NCBI GenBank assembly: GCA_948875265.1
Contig: CAQRYF010000044.1
Span: forward strand, 1 to 14,578
Reading direction: 5' to 3'
DNA from: an uncultured Clostridia bacterium
Lineage (GTDB): Bacteria; Bacillota; Clostridia; TANB77; CAG-508
Length of the DNA stretch: 14,578 bases
In this document: positions 6,141 through 13,539 of the stretch, piece after piece
Position numbering within the stretch: the first letter of the stretch is position 1
Layout: each line of letters starts with the position of its first letter
The notes under the pieces: model-generated
What the model was told of the DNA's origin: nothing
The model's database searches: none
What the model saw: only the letters and a program-made list of their open reading frames with translations
Program-made: the position numbers and the translations under genes

Positions 6141-6171
6141 ACAAAAATAGAGGTTCTTTATAGAGCCTCTA
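6141..6171 (-). terminator. Hairpin after asnB tail copy 3, terminator for ORF6N-2
   Basis: AGAGGTTC (6149-6156) and GAGCCTCT (6163-6170) form an 8-bp stem with one imperfect pair. Read on the minus strand it is followed by ATTTTTGT, and it lies 26 bases past the ORF6N-2 stop. It is homologous to the asnB terminator. A plus-strand terminator function with the weaker T tract is also possible. Confidence 0.6.
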
Positions 6172-6196
6172 TCCCTCTATATTTTTATGTGTTGAT

Positions 6197-7033
6197 TTAT
6201 ATCACTTTATCCAATCTTTTAATATATTCTATATCATTCATTTTAGATATAGCAAAACATCTTTTTCCTAAATCTTTTAGCGATGCTCCACAATGATATA
6301 ATTCTTTATTATCAATGACGATAAATCTATCATGAAACTTATTCGTTCTTGCTACTTTTTTATTTTTCTTTGATAACATTTTCAAAATACTATCATCTAT
6401 ATAATTATCTATAATTAAAATTTTATTTTTAGCAGTTTTAATTATATCAATTATTAAACTATAGCTATCATAAATTTGTCCATCGAAAAATATTTTTTGG
6501 TTAAATTCTTTTTCTTTTTTATTTTGTAATTGATCAAATACTATATCAAATTTTTCATCGTGTTCTAATAACTTGTTTTTCATAGTGTTTATTTCTTGAA
6601 ATATTTGTCCATTGTAAAATAGAAAATTTCTCATTTCAATAAATGCTTTCATAATTTGAATCCTAACATTAACCGCAATATCACTTTTTAATAATGCTGA
6701 AAGCATTGCTATTCCTTGCTCTGTAAATGTATATGGCATATATTTCCTATGCTGTCCTCTTCCATTATTTTTTAAGGTGACAAATTGGCACCTTAAAACT
6801 TGAAACTCATTTTCAGTTAATTGAAAACAAAATTCTTCTGGAAACCTTTCAATATTCCTTTTTACTACACGATTTACATACTTGGTTTCACAGTTATATA
6901 GTTTTGCTACATCACTATCTAACATTACTTGTTTTCCTCTTATAGTATAAATCAAATTTTTAATATTTTCTGTTTTATATTTTATTACATTTAATTCTTC
7001 GTTTACTGTTGCAATATTACTTTCTTCATTCAT
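6197..7033 (-). CDS. ORF6N-domain / PLD-like protein 2 (internal deletion)
   Basis: This 278-residue paralogue of the protein at 3556-4458 has the same order: ORF6N DNA-binding domain (IRGKQVMLDSDVAKLYNCET, RNIERFPEEFCFQLTE, FTEQGIAMLSALL), linker, and PLD-like domain (FFDGQIYDSYSLIIDIIK, NKFHDRFIVIDNKELYHCGASLKDLGKRCFAI). Its C-terminus is intact, ending YIKRLDKVI. However, the segment between KKNK and VARTNKFHDRF lacks 29 residues (87 bp, in frame, at about 6356-6362) that its paralogue has, removing the middle of the PLD-like core, so activity may be lost. Start at the ATG ending at 7033: AAGGAT (7048-7043) lies 9 bases upstream; a GTG at 7042 is too close to it. It lies downstream of an SOS-type promoter. 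Confidence 0.87.
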   Translation of the reverse strand: MNEESNIATVNEELNVIKYKTENIKNLIYTIRGKQVMLDSDVAKLYNCETKYVNRVVKRNIERFPEEFCFQLTENEFQVLRCQFVTLKNNGRGQHRKYMPYTFTEQGIAMLSALLKSDIAVNVRIQIMKAFIEMRNFLFYNGQIFQEINTMKNKLLEHDEKFDIVFDQLQNKKEKEFNQKIFFDGQIYDSYSLIIDIIKTAKNKILIIDNYIDDSILKMLSKKNKKVARTNKFHDRFIVIDNKELYHCGASLKDLGKRCFAISKMNDIEYIKRLDKVI

Positions 7034-7063
7034 AATTATCACATCCTTATAATTATTAGAGCA

Positions 7064-7092
7064 ATTATAGAACTTTTGTTTTGTGATGTCAA
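7064..7092 (-). promoter_or_regulatory. ORF6N-2 promoter with SOS (LexA-like) box
   Basis: TTGACA (7092-7087), 17 bases, TATAAT (7069-7064) on the minus strand, a full vegetative consensus. The spacer holds GAACTTTTGTTT read on the plus strand (7070-7081), the same GAAC-N4-GTTT element as in the other two promoters but inverted. Confidence 0.7.
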
Positions 7093-7241
7093 GTATTTTT
7101 TGCTATTGTCTTTGTTTAAATTCTATTCATATTATTTAATTTATTAATATCTTTTCAATTACTATTTGAAAATTTGGTTTATTATTAAATTTTCTATGCC
7201 TATATACTCATTCTTTTATTTTTTGTCCCTTAAATGAAAAG

Positions 7242-7269
7242 AAAAAAGCAGTATAAAACTCTCTGCTTT
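7242..7269 (-). terminator. Terminator after the amidohydrolase gene
   Basis: On the minus strand AAAGCAG (7269-7263) pairs with CTGCTTT (7251-7245) over an 11-base loop, and the T run continues past the stem. It lies 33 bases past the stop at 7302. The remaining stretch 7093-7241 is AT-rich with no gene visible. Confidence 0.65.
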
Positions 7270-7301
7270 CTAAGTGTTAAATAAATAATAACATATTAAA
7301 C

Positions 7302-8453
7302 TTAATTTAAATCTACCATTTTGCCATCAACTAATACATATTTAATTTTAGTATTAATAGCATCAAATATTGATCCATCTGTAATCACTAAATCTGCATC
7401 TTTTCCTACTTCTATAGAGCCTACCTTTTTATCAATTCCGATATGCTTAGCAGGATTGATGGTTATAGCTTTTAAAGCTTCATTTTCATCCATACCTGAT
7501 TTTATTGCTAACCCTGCACATAATGCTAGATATTCTTGTGGAATAACTGGTGAATCTGTAATAATAGAAACTTGACATCCTGCTTTGCTTAATATTGCAG
7601 GTGATTCAAATGCTATATTTACAAGTTCATACTTTGTTGCAAAAGTTAACAGCGGTCCTACAGCTAATGGTATATTTTCTTTTGCTAATTCTTCTGCTGC
7701 AATATATCCTTCAGTACAATGTTCTAAAGTCAATTTTAAATCAAATTCCTTTGCTATTCTAATTGCTGTAAATATATCATCTAATCGATGTGCATGTGCT
7801 TTTAAAGGTATTTCTCTATTTAACACTGGTATTAAAGATTCTAATTTAAAATCAAATTTAGGTATTTCTGTATTATTTTTTGCATTCTTTTTTCTTTCTT
7901 CATATTCTTTTGCTCTATACAATATCTCTCGTATCTTTGATGCAGTAGACATTCTGGTTGCATTATTTTTCTCTTTATAATTTCTTTTTGGATTTTCCCC
8001 AAAAGCACATTTCATTGCTATTGGATTTTTTATAATCATATTATCAATTCTAATTCCATTAGTCTTTATTGCTGTAAATGTCCCTCCTAATGCATTACTA
8101 CTACCAGGTCCTGTAGCTACACTTGTAACTCCTGCCTTTAAGGCCCTTTTAAGGCTAATATCCATAGGATTTATTCCATCTATTGCTCTTAATTGCGGAG
8201 TTATAATATCATTTCTTTCATTTATATCTTCTCCTTCATACCCTACCCCATATCCAGAAAGTCCAAGATGACAATGAGCTTCAACTAAACCTGGATAAAT
8301 ATTCATATTTTTAGCATTTATGATTTCTACATCTTCATTAATTTGTATATCATTAGCTATCTCTTCTATCTTACCATTTTTTATAAGAATATCACTGTTA
8401 TATGGTATATTAGATATAGCATCATATATTAAACCATTTTTTATACATAACAT
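7302..8453 (-). CDS. Metal-dependent amidohydrolase (imidazolonepropionase-like)
   Basis: This 383-residue cytoplasmic hydrolase has the amidohydrolase layout: an N-terminal beta-sandwich part (MLCIKNGLIYDA to about 55), then a TIM-barrel with metal ligands at EAHCHLG (H60, H62), KAHAHRLDD (H220, H222), LEHCTEGY (H245) and ITDSPVIP (D300), and the closing motif NPAKHIGIDKKVGSIEVGKDADLVI. It resembles the imidazolonepropionase-related group (COG1228 type); the substrate cannot be read from sequence, and no histidine-degradation genes are nearby. AGGAGG lies 7 bases before the ATG. It follows the GH3 gene by 83 bases on the same strand without a clear terminator between, so it could be the last gene of that operon. 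Confidence 0.85.
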   Translation of the reverse strand: MLCIKNGLIYDAISNIPYNSDILIKNGKIEEIANDIQINEDVEIINAKNMNIYPGLVEAHCHLGLSGYGVGYEGEDINERNDIITPQLRAIDGINPMDISLKRALKAGVTSVATGPGSSNALGGTFTAIKTNGIRIDNMIIKNPIAMKCAFGENPKRNYKEKNNATRMSTASKIREILYRAKEYEERKKNAKNNTEIPKFDFKLESLIPVLNREIPLKAHAHRLDDIFTAIRIAKEFDLKLTLEHCTEGYIAAEELAKENIPLAVGPLLTFATKYELVNIAFESPAILSKAGCQVSIITDSPVIPQEYLALCAGLAIKSGMDENEALKAITINPAKHIGIDKKVGSIEVGKDADLVITDGSIFDAINTKIKYVLVDGKMVDLN

Positions 8454-8536
8454 ATAAATTCCTCCTATTGAATATTATGAGTAATTAATAAAAATTTATG
8501 CGGTTTAATATATGTAATTAAGCTTTAAATGATTAT

Positions 8537-10759
8537 CTAATATAATTCAAATGTTTCTTCTAATGTATTAACTGAATTACCACCTATATATACCTTAAAC
8601 TCTCCTTCTTCTGCTTTATATTCTAGACATTCATTCCAGAATTTTAACATTTCAATATCTATTTTAAATTCTATTTTCTTTGTTTCATATGGCTTAAAAT
8701 ATTCCTTTTTAAATCCTTTCAATTCTTTTACAGGTCTTACAACACTTCCATATAAATCTTGTATATACATCTGTATAACTTCATATCCTTCATAATCACT
8801 TTGATTTTCTACCTCTACAGTCACATAAATAATATCATTTTCCTTCATCTTATTTTTATCTAATTTCAAATTCTTATATTTAAAATTACAATACGATAAT
8901 CCATATCCAAATGGATAGAAACTTTCTGTTGCTATGTCTTGATATCTAGACACATATCTAAAATCTGTAACATGAGGCCTTCCAGTATTATAATGATTAT
9001 AATATATTGGGCATTGTCCTGAATTTTGTGGAAAACTCATCGTTAACTTTCCAGATGGATTCACATCTCCAAATAATACTTCTATTATAGCTTCTGCACC
9101 AGTTGTTCCTGGAAACCATACTTCTAAAATCCCATCTAATTTGTCCTCTACATTATTTAATTGTAAAGGTCTTCCATTAAATAATATCATAACTATTGGT
9201 TTATTTAGTTTATAAAGTTCATTTATTAAGTTTATTTGATTTTCAGGTAAACTTATATTTGAACGTGAACATGCTTCTCCACTTTGTTTATAATGCTCTC
9301 CTATTGCTAATACTATTATTTCAGATTTCTTTGCAATTTCTATTGCTTCTTTAAGAAGATATTTTTCTTTTTCTTGTTCATCTTCTATATTAATTATTGG
9401 CAAACCTTCTGCACTTAATATTCTATTTATATCTTTTTCTCTTAAAATTTCTGTTCCTTTTGCATATAATAAATTCTTAGTATCTATCCTCTTTTTTAAT
9501 ATATCTAAAATTGTATGATTTTTTGTTCTATCAGAAAACATAGACCATGAACCTGTAATCCCATTATTATCTGCATAAGGACCTATTAAAGCTATTTTAC
9601 TATTTTTTGTTAAAGGTAATATCTTATTCTTGTTTTTTAATAAAACAAATGTCTCCTGTGTTAATTTTTTAGCTTCTTTTAAGTTTTGCTTATTCATTAT
9701 ATATTTCTTTTCTTTTTCTTCATCTGTATTTCCATATGGATTTTCAAACAATCCTAATTTGTTTTTTAGTTTTAAAATTCTTAATACACTTTTATTTACT
9801 CTATTTTCTACTTCTTTATCTTCTTGGCATAATTCTTTTAAATAATTGGCATATACTTTTGACATCATATCTATATCAACACCTGCATTTATTGCATTTA
9901 ATGCTGCCTGCCTTTCATCTTTAGAGGCTCCATGTGCAATTGTTTCTTCTATTGCACCATAATCTGAAATTACAACCCCTTTAAAATTCAACTCTTTTCT
10001 TAATAACTCATCTATCAACCATTTATTAATTGTAGCAGGTATTCCATTTAATATATTAAATGATGTCATTATCATTTCAGCTCCAGCTTCTATTGCTGCT
10101 TTATATGGAGGCAAATAATATTGTCTAAATTCTCTTTCAGACATATCTACTGTGTTGTAATCTCTTCCCGCTTCTGCTGCACCATATGCCGCTACATGCT
10201 TAACACATGATACTAAATGTCCTAACTTCGAAACATCCTTGCCTTGATACGCTTTTACTATTGCCTCAGCATACACCTGTCCCAAATAAGAATCTTCACC
10301 TTCTATTGATTCCATAACTCTACCCCATCTAGCATCCCTTGACAAGTCCACCATAGGTGAAAAGTTCACATTTGCACCTGATATATTTGATTCCATAGCT
10401 GATATTTCAGCTATTTTTTTAATAACTTCTACATTCCAAGAACAACCTTGTGCAATAGGTATTGGAAATGCAATCTTATATCCATTTATAATATCATCCA
10501 TAAACAACAAAGGTATTTTTAATCTACTTTTCGATAAATATTTATCTTGTATTTTCTTAACTTTCTGTGCACCCATAACATTTAAAATTGAGCCAACATT
10601 ATATAGCATTTCATCAGGCAATTCTAAATCTTTTAAAGGTCCTGTTGATATATTTATATCATCCATCAAAAATATATCTCCTACAATTTGTACCATCTGT
10701 CCTATTTTTTCATCTAATGTCATTTTATTTAATAATTCAATAATTTCCTTTTCTTTCAT
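8537..10759 (-). CDS. bglX: Glycoside hydrolase family 3 beta-glucosidase
   Basis: The 740-residue enzyme removes glucose (or a related sugar) from the non-reducing end of beta-linked oligosaccharides. Visible features: the GH3 N-terminal barrel (KIGQMVQI, DARWGRVMESIEGEDSYL about 142-159, SCVKHVAAYG about 184-193), the nucleophile Asp266 in GVVISDYGAIEE, the second domain with GEHYKQSGEACSR (about 487-499), a probable site of the acid/base Glu, and a C-terminal fibronectin-III-like domain from about 640. There is no signal peptide, in contrast to periplasmic BglX of E. coli, so it should act on imported oligosaccharides. Where related enzymes read DxxHG, this one has FMDDIINGYKIAFP, a substitution that may alter sugar recognition. 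AGGAG precedes the ATG. It starts 15 bases after the GH144 gene ends, so both are co-transcribed. Confidence 0.93.
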   Translation of the reverse strand: MKEKEIIELLNKMTLDEKIGQMVQIVGDIFLMDDINISTGPLKDLELPDEMLYNVGSILNVMGAQKVKKIQDKYLSKSRLKIPLLFMDDIINGYKIAFPIPIAQGCSWNVEVIKKIAEISAMESNISGANVNFSPMVDLSRDARWGRVMESIEGEDSYLGQVYAEAIVKAYQGKDVSKLGHLVSCVKHVAAYGAAEAGRDYNTVDMSEREFRQYYLPPYKAAIEAGAEMIMTSFNILNGIPATINKWLIDELLRKELNFKGVVISDYGAIEETIAHGASKDERQAALNAINAGVDIDMMSKVYANYLKELCQEDKEVENRVNKSVLRILKLKNKLGLFENPYGNTDEEKEKKYIMNKQNLKEAKKLTQETFVLLKNKNKILPLTKNSKIALIGPYADNNGITGSWSMFSDRTKNHTILDILKKRIDTKNLLYAKGTEILREKDINRILSAEGLPIINIEDEQEKEKYLLKEAIEIAKKSEIIVLAIGEHYKQSGEACSRSNISLPENQINLINELYKLNKPIVMILFNGRPLQLNNVEDKLDGILEVWFPGTTGAEAIIEVLFGDVNPSGKLTMSFPQNSGQCPIYYNHYNTGRPHVTDFRYVSRYQDIATESFYPFGYGLSYCNFKYKNLKLDKNKMKENDIIYVTVEVENQSDYEGYEVIQMYIQDLYGSVVRPVKELKGFKKEYFKPYETKKIEFKIDIEMLKFWNECLEYKAEEGEFKVYIGGNSVNTLEETFELY

Positions 10760-10774
10760 TCTTACTCCTGTAAT

Positions 10775-12019
10775 TTATATATTCTCATATTGTTTATCAT
10801 TTTTCTTTATATTCAAAATATCTAGTCCATTTTGTACATACTCATTTTTCATAAAATACTTCCATATAAATTGTGTTAAATAGTTTTCTATCATTATCAT
10901 TGATATCCCTTTATCAATACCAATTATTTCATTTGAATACCACTCACCACTTTCCAAATTATATGCATCAATAAAACCATACTTTCCCCATAACTTAGGA
11001 AAATTATTATAATAGTTTTCTAATACTTTTATGCTCAATTCTGGTGTAAATACAACTGAGCCAGCAGCACCACATGGAGTTATTGTTCCATCATTTTCAA
11101 AATCAATATTTGCAACACATGGCTTTGCCCCATATCCACCTGAATAACCTTTAGGCCCAATACATGCTGTTAATCCCCAAGAATCTTTTCCAAATGTCTT
11201 AAACCTTTTACTATTTTCTATACAATATTTTCTATTAGCTAAAGTTGCCTTTATAGAATTATCAAACCAATTAATTCCATCTTTATCTCTAGTATTCCTA
11301 AAATCTATCCATGCATGAGAAAATTGATATGTAAATAACGTTCCACAATATGTATAAATAATATCTTTAATTTCTCCATAATCAGATTTTTCTTTTTTTA
11401 TGTCATAATACATTTCTTTATTTATTGGAAATGTTGGTGACGCAACTCCTAAAACATATAACATTAATTGTTCTGCATACATATCCCATCGTCCCCAAAA
11501 TCCATTTTCTGGTTTATATCCCATATAAAAATAATTATTTTCCTTATTTCTATACCATTCCCAATTAATTCTTGTATATAATTTTTCTGCCTTTTCTTTT
11601 ACTCCTCCTTGAAAAAACTCCCCTGCAACTATTGCTCCACACATAAAAATAGCTGTATCTATTATAGAAATTTCACAATCCCATTCTCTTTTAGCTGTAT
11701 TTATATTTACAAAATGATAATAAAAGCCATTTTCTCCTTCAACATTTTTCAAAAACGTATCCAATGTTTTATTAACTCTTTCATATGCTTTGTTATAGCT
11801 AATCCATCCTCTTTTTACACCTATTATCAATGCCGCTAAACCATATCCTACAGATGCAGTACTAGCAATATCCGAATGTTGAGCACACATAGCTTTATCT
11901 CTTATTAATCCATATCCATTACTATTTAAATCCAAATTAACTTCTTTAATAAAAAAATTATAACTTCTCCTTAATTCCTTTATTAATAACTCATCACCAT
12001 ATTTCTTAAATATTCTCAT
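10775..12019 (-). CDS. Glucoamylase-like (GH144-type) glycoside hydrolase, probable beta-1,2-glucanase
   Basis: This 414-residue protein shows the glycoamylase-like (PF10091) all-alpha toroid pattern: IASTASVGYGLAALIIGVKRGWIS (51-74), EGENGFYYHFVNI, DCEISIIDTAIFMCG (114-128), RWDMYAEQLMLYVLGVASPT (177-196), YQFSHAWIDFRNTRD, SWGLTACIGPKGY, IGIDKGISMIMIENYLTQFIWKYFM. Acidic residues in the CEIS.IDTA block (E116, D121) are plausible active-site groups. GH144 members cleave beta-1,2-glucan, which suits the GH3 neighbour; the exact substrate is inferred. There is no signal peptide. A longer frame starts at 12046 without a ribosome binding site, whereas GAGGTGG (12036-12030) is placed for the ATG ending at 12019. 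It is the first gene of the GH144-GH3(-amidohydrolase) unit. Confidence 0.82.
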   Translation of the reverse strand: MRIFKKYGDELLIKELRRSYNFFIKEVNLDLNSNGYGLIRDKAMCAQHSDIASTASVGYGLAALIIGVKRGWISYNKAYERVNKTLDTFLKNVEGENGFYYHFVNINTAKREWDCEISIIDTAIFMCGAIVAGEFFQGGVKEKAEKLYTRINWEWYRNKENNYFYMGYKPENGFWGRWDMYAEQLMLYVLGVASPTFPINKEMYYDIKKEKSDYGEIKDIIYTYCGTLFTYQFSHAWIDFRNTRDKDGINWFDNSIKATLANRKYCIENSKRFKTFGKDSWGLTACIGPKGYSGGYGAKPCVANIDFENDGTITPCGAAGSVVFTPELSIKVLENYYNNFPKLWGKYGFIDAYNLESGEWYSNEIIGIDKGISMIMIENYLTQFIWKYFMKNEYVQNGLDILNIKKNDKQYENI

Positions 12020-12092
12020 AATTATACATCCACCTCTTAAGTCCATATTAGCATGTTTTTTTATACTTTTCTATGGATATATTTTCCTATAA

Positions 12093-12122
12093 GAATATAG
12101 AGGTTACAAAATTTGTAACCTC
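12093..12122 (-). terminator. Hairpin between pfkA and the GH144 gene, probable pfkA terminator
   Basis: GAGGTTAC (12100-12107) and GTAACCTC (12115-12122) pair perfectly, with AAA/TTT able to extend the stem. Read on the minus strand it is followed by TATATTCTTAT. It lies about 170 bases past the pfkA stop and 80 bases before the GH144 start. Its sequence recalls the asnB terminator hairpins. Confidence 0.55.
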
Positions 12123-12201
12123 ATAAAATTTTAGTTTTTATTATTCATAATTCTAAATGCATATTCTTTTAACATTTTCCTTTTCATCAAAAGCTGATTT
12201 T

Positions 12202-12220
12202 AGGGACGGAGGAAAAAATC
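12202..12220. repeat. Possible solitary REP-like fragment
   Basis: agggacggaggaaaaaatc is a GC-rich block in an otherwise AT-rich spacer after pfkA. It resembles from memory the GGGACGG-rich extragenic repeats that accompany Y1-type (RAYT/IS200-like) transposases in Firmicutes. No second copy is in the window, so this is weak. The rest of 12123-12291 holds no gene. Confidence 0.2.
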
Positions 12221-12291
12221 ATCTTATATATATTCTTTTTATAACAACATTGAATTTTATATATCGTTTTTACTTCTTCCTCCAAAAAATT

Positions 12292-13437
12292 TTAATCACC
12301 TAGGTTAATACCAATATTTCTTGCAGTTTTTACTAAATCATCATCCATTGTAACTTTTCTTAAGTTACTTTCTTCTGTGTTACCAGATACTGCTCCTATT
12401 TTTGTGTTATTTCCTACAACATCTTCTAAAGAAACACTATCTAATTTACCATTTTTTATAACAGCTAATCTTCCAAATTTGCCTTCTAAAGCTAATTCCA
12501 TTGCTTTTGATCCATATTTTGTTGATAACACTCTATCATATGCTGTAGGAGTTCCTCCTCTTTGCATATATCCAAGCGTTGTATTTCTTGCTTCTAAACC
12601 TGTTAATTCTTCTAATTGTTTTGCTACAATATCTCCTATTCCTCCTAGTTTAGTGTTATCTACGCCTTCACCATTATCTCTTTTATTTCTAATAGTAATT
12701 TCTCCGCCCTTTGGTTTTGCACCCTCAGCAACAACTACAACACTAAATTCTTTACCTCTTTTTCTTCTATTTTCTATTTTAGTTGCAACTCTATTTATAT
12801 CATAAGGAACTTCAGGAATTAATGCTACATCTGCTCCTCCTGCTATAGCAGCTTCTAACGCAATCCAACCAGCATATCTTCCCATAACTTCTAAAACCAT
12901 TATTCTATGATGTGTTTCTCCTGTTGTATGCAATCTATCTAATGCTTCCATTGCAACTGATACAGCTGTATTATAACCAAAAGTTATTTCTGTACAAGCT
13001 ACATCATTATCAATTGTTTTTGGAACTCCTATAATATTAACCCCTTTTGTTGAAAAATCCCTTGCTGATTTTTGTGTTCCATCTCCACCTAAAGTAAAGA
13101 TACAATCAAATCCAAATTCTTTGATATTTTCTATTGCTTTATCAGATAAGTCCTTATATTCAACACTTCCGTCTTCATTCACTACTTTATAATTAAATAC
13201 GTTTGAATTTGTTGAAGACCCTATAATTGAACCTCCTTTTGGCAAAATTCCTTCTGCCATCTCATCTTCAGCTGTACTTAATTTTACAAAATTCTTTTTC
13301 AACAAACCATTGTATCCATCTACAATTCCATAGCATTCAACACCTTTATTTTCTGCTGTTTTCACTATTCCTCTTATTACAGCATTAAATCCTGCTACAT
13401 CTCCTCCATTTGCTAATATTCCTACTTTTTTTAACAT
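12292..13437 (-). CDS. pfkA: 6-phosphofructokinase (group III type)
   Basis: The 381-residue glycolytic enzyme phosphorylates fructose 6-phosphate to the 1,6-bisphosphate. It opens MLKKVGILANGGDVAGFNAVIRG and has GGDGTQKSA (117-125), PKTIDND with catalytic Asp143 (139-145), MGRYAGW (185-191), and LGYMQRGGTPTAYDR (288-302). Gly120 at the position of E. coli Gly104 predicts ATP as donor, while Lys140 at the position of Gly124 is typical of the PPi and mixed group. The Gly/Lys pair and the length of about 380 (versus about 320 for classic PfkA) point to the group III ATP-dependent branch. The frame begins further upstream at 13467, but AAGGAGG (13450-13444) is placed 6 bases before the ATG ending at 13437. 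It has its own promoter. Pyruvate kinase, often its partner, is absent downstream. Confidence 0.95.
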   Translation of the reverse strand: MLKKVGILANGGDVAGFNAVIRGIVKTAENKGVECYGIVDGYNGLLKKNFVKLSTAEDEMAEGILPKGGSIIGSSTNSNVFNYKVVNEDGSVEYKDLSDKAIENIKEFGFDCIFTLGGDGTQKSARDFSTKGVNIIGVPKTIDNDVACTEITFGYNTAVSVAMEALDRLHTTGETHHRIMVLEVMGRYAGWIALEAAIAGGADVALIPEVPYDINRVATKIENRRKRGKEFSVVVVAEGAKPKGGEITIRNKRDNGEGVDNTKLGGIGDIVAKQLEELTGLEARNTTLGYMQRGGTPTAYDRVLSTKYGSKAMELALEGKFGRLAVIKNGKLDSVSLEDVVGNNTKIGAVSGNTEESNLRKVTMDDDLVKTARNIGINLGD

Positions 13438-13472
13438 AAAAATCCTCCTTAATCGTGTCGTTTTCATTTATT

Positions 13473-13500
13473 ATTATATCAATAAATAAAATTTTTACAA
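13473..13500 (-). promoter_or_regulatory. pfkA promoter
   Basis: TTGTAA (13500-13495), 16 bases, TATAAT (13478-13473) on the minus strand. It lies upstream of the ribosome binding site and overlaps the extended reading frame from 13467 only at its edge, supporting the later start codon. Confidence 0.6.
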
Positions 13501-13539
13501 CACTTTTGGAAGATTTTTAAATTTTCTTTATATTTAATT

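Noticed and set aside
7168..7194. GAAAATTT/AAATTTTC inverted repeat between ORF6N-2 and the amidohydrolase terminator
   Set aside because: An AT-only stem in very AT-rich spacer with no neighbouring signal; likely chance.
7321..7980. Plus-strand frames within the amidohydrolase gene
   Set aside because: They are antisense shadows of a well-supported gene and lack ribosome binding sites and recognisable domains.
12279..12283. GGAGG on the minus strand shortly after the pfkA stop, as if before a second operon gene such as pyk
   Set aside because: No start codon with an open frame follows within a usable distance; only a short frame that stops at once.
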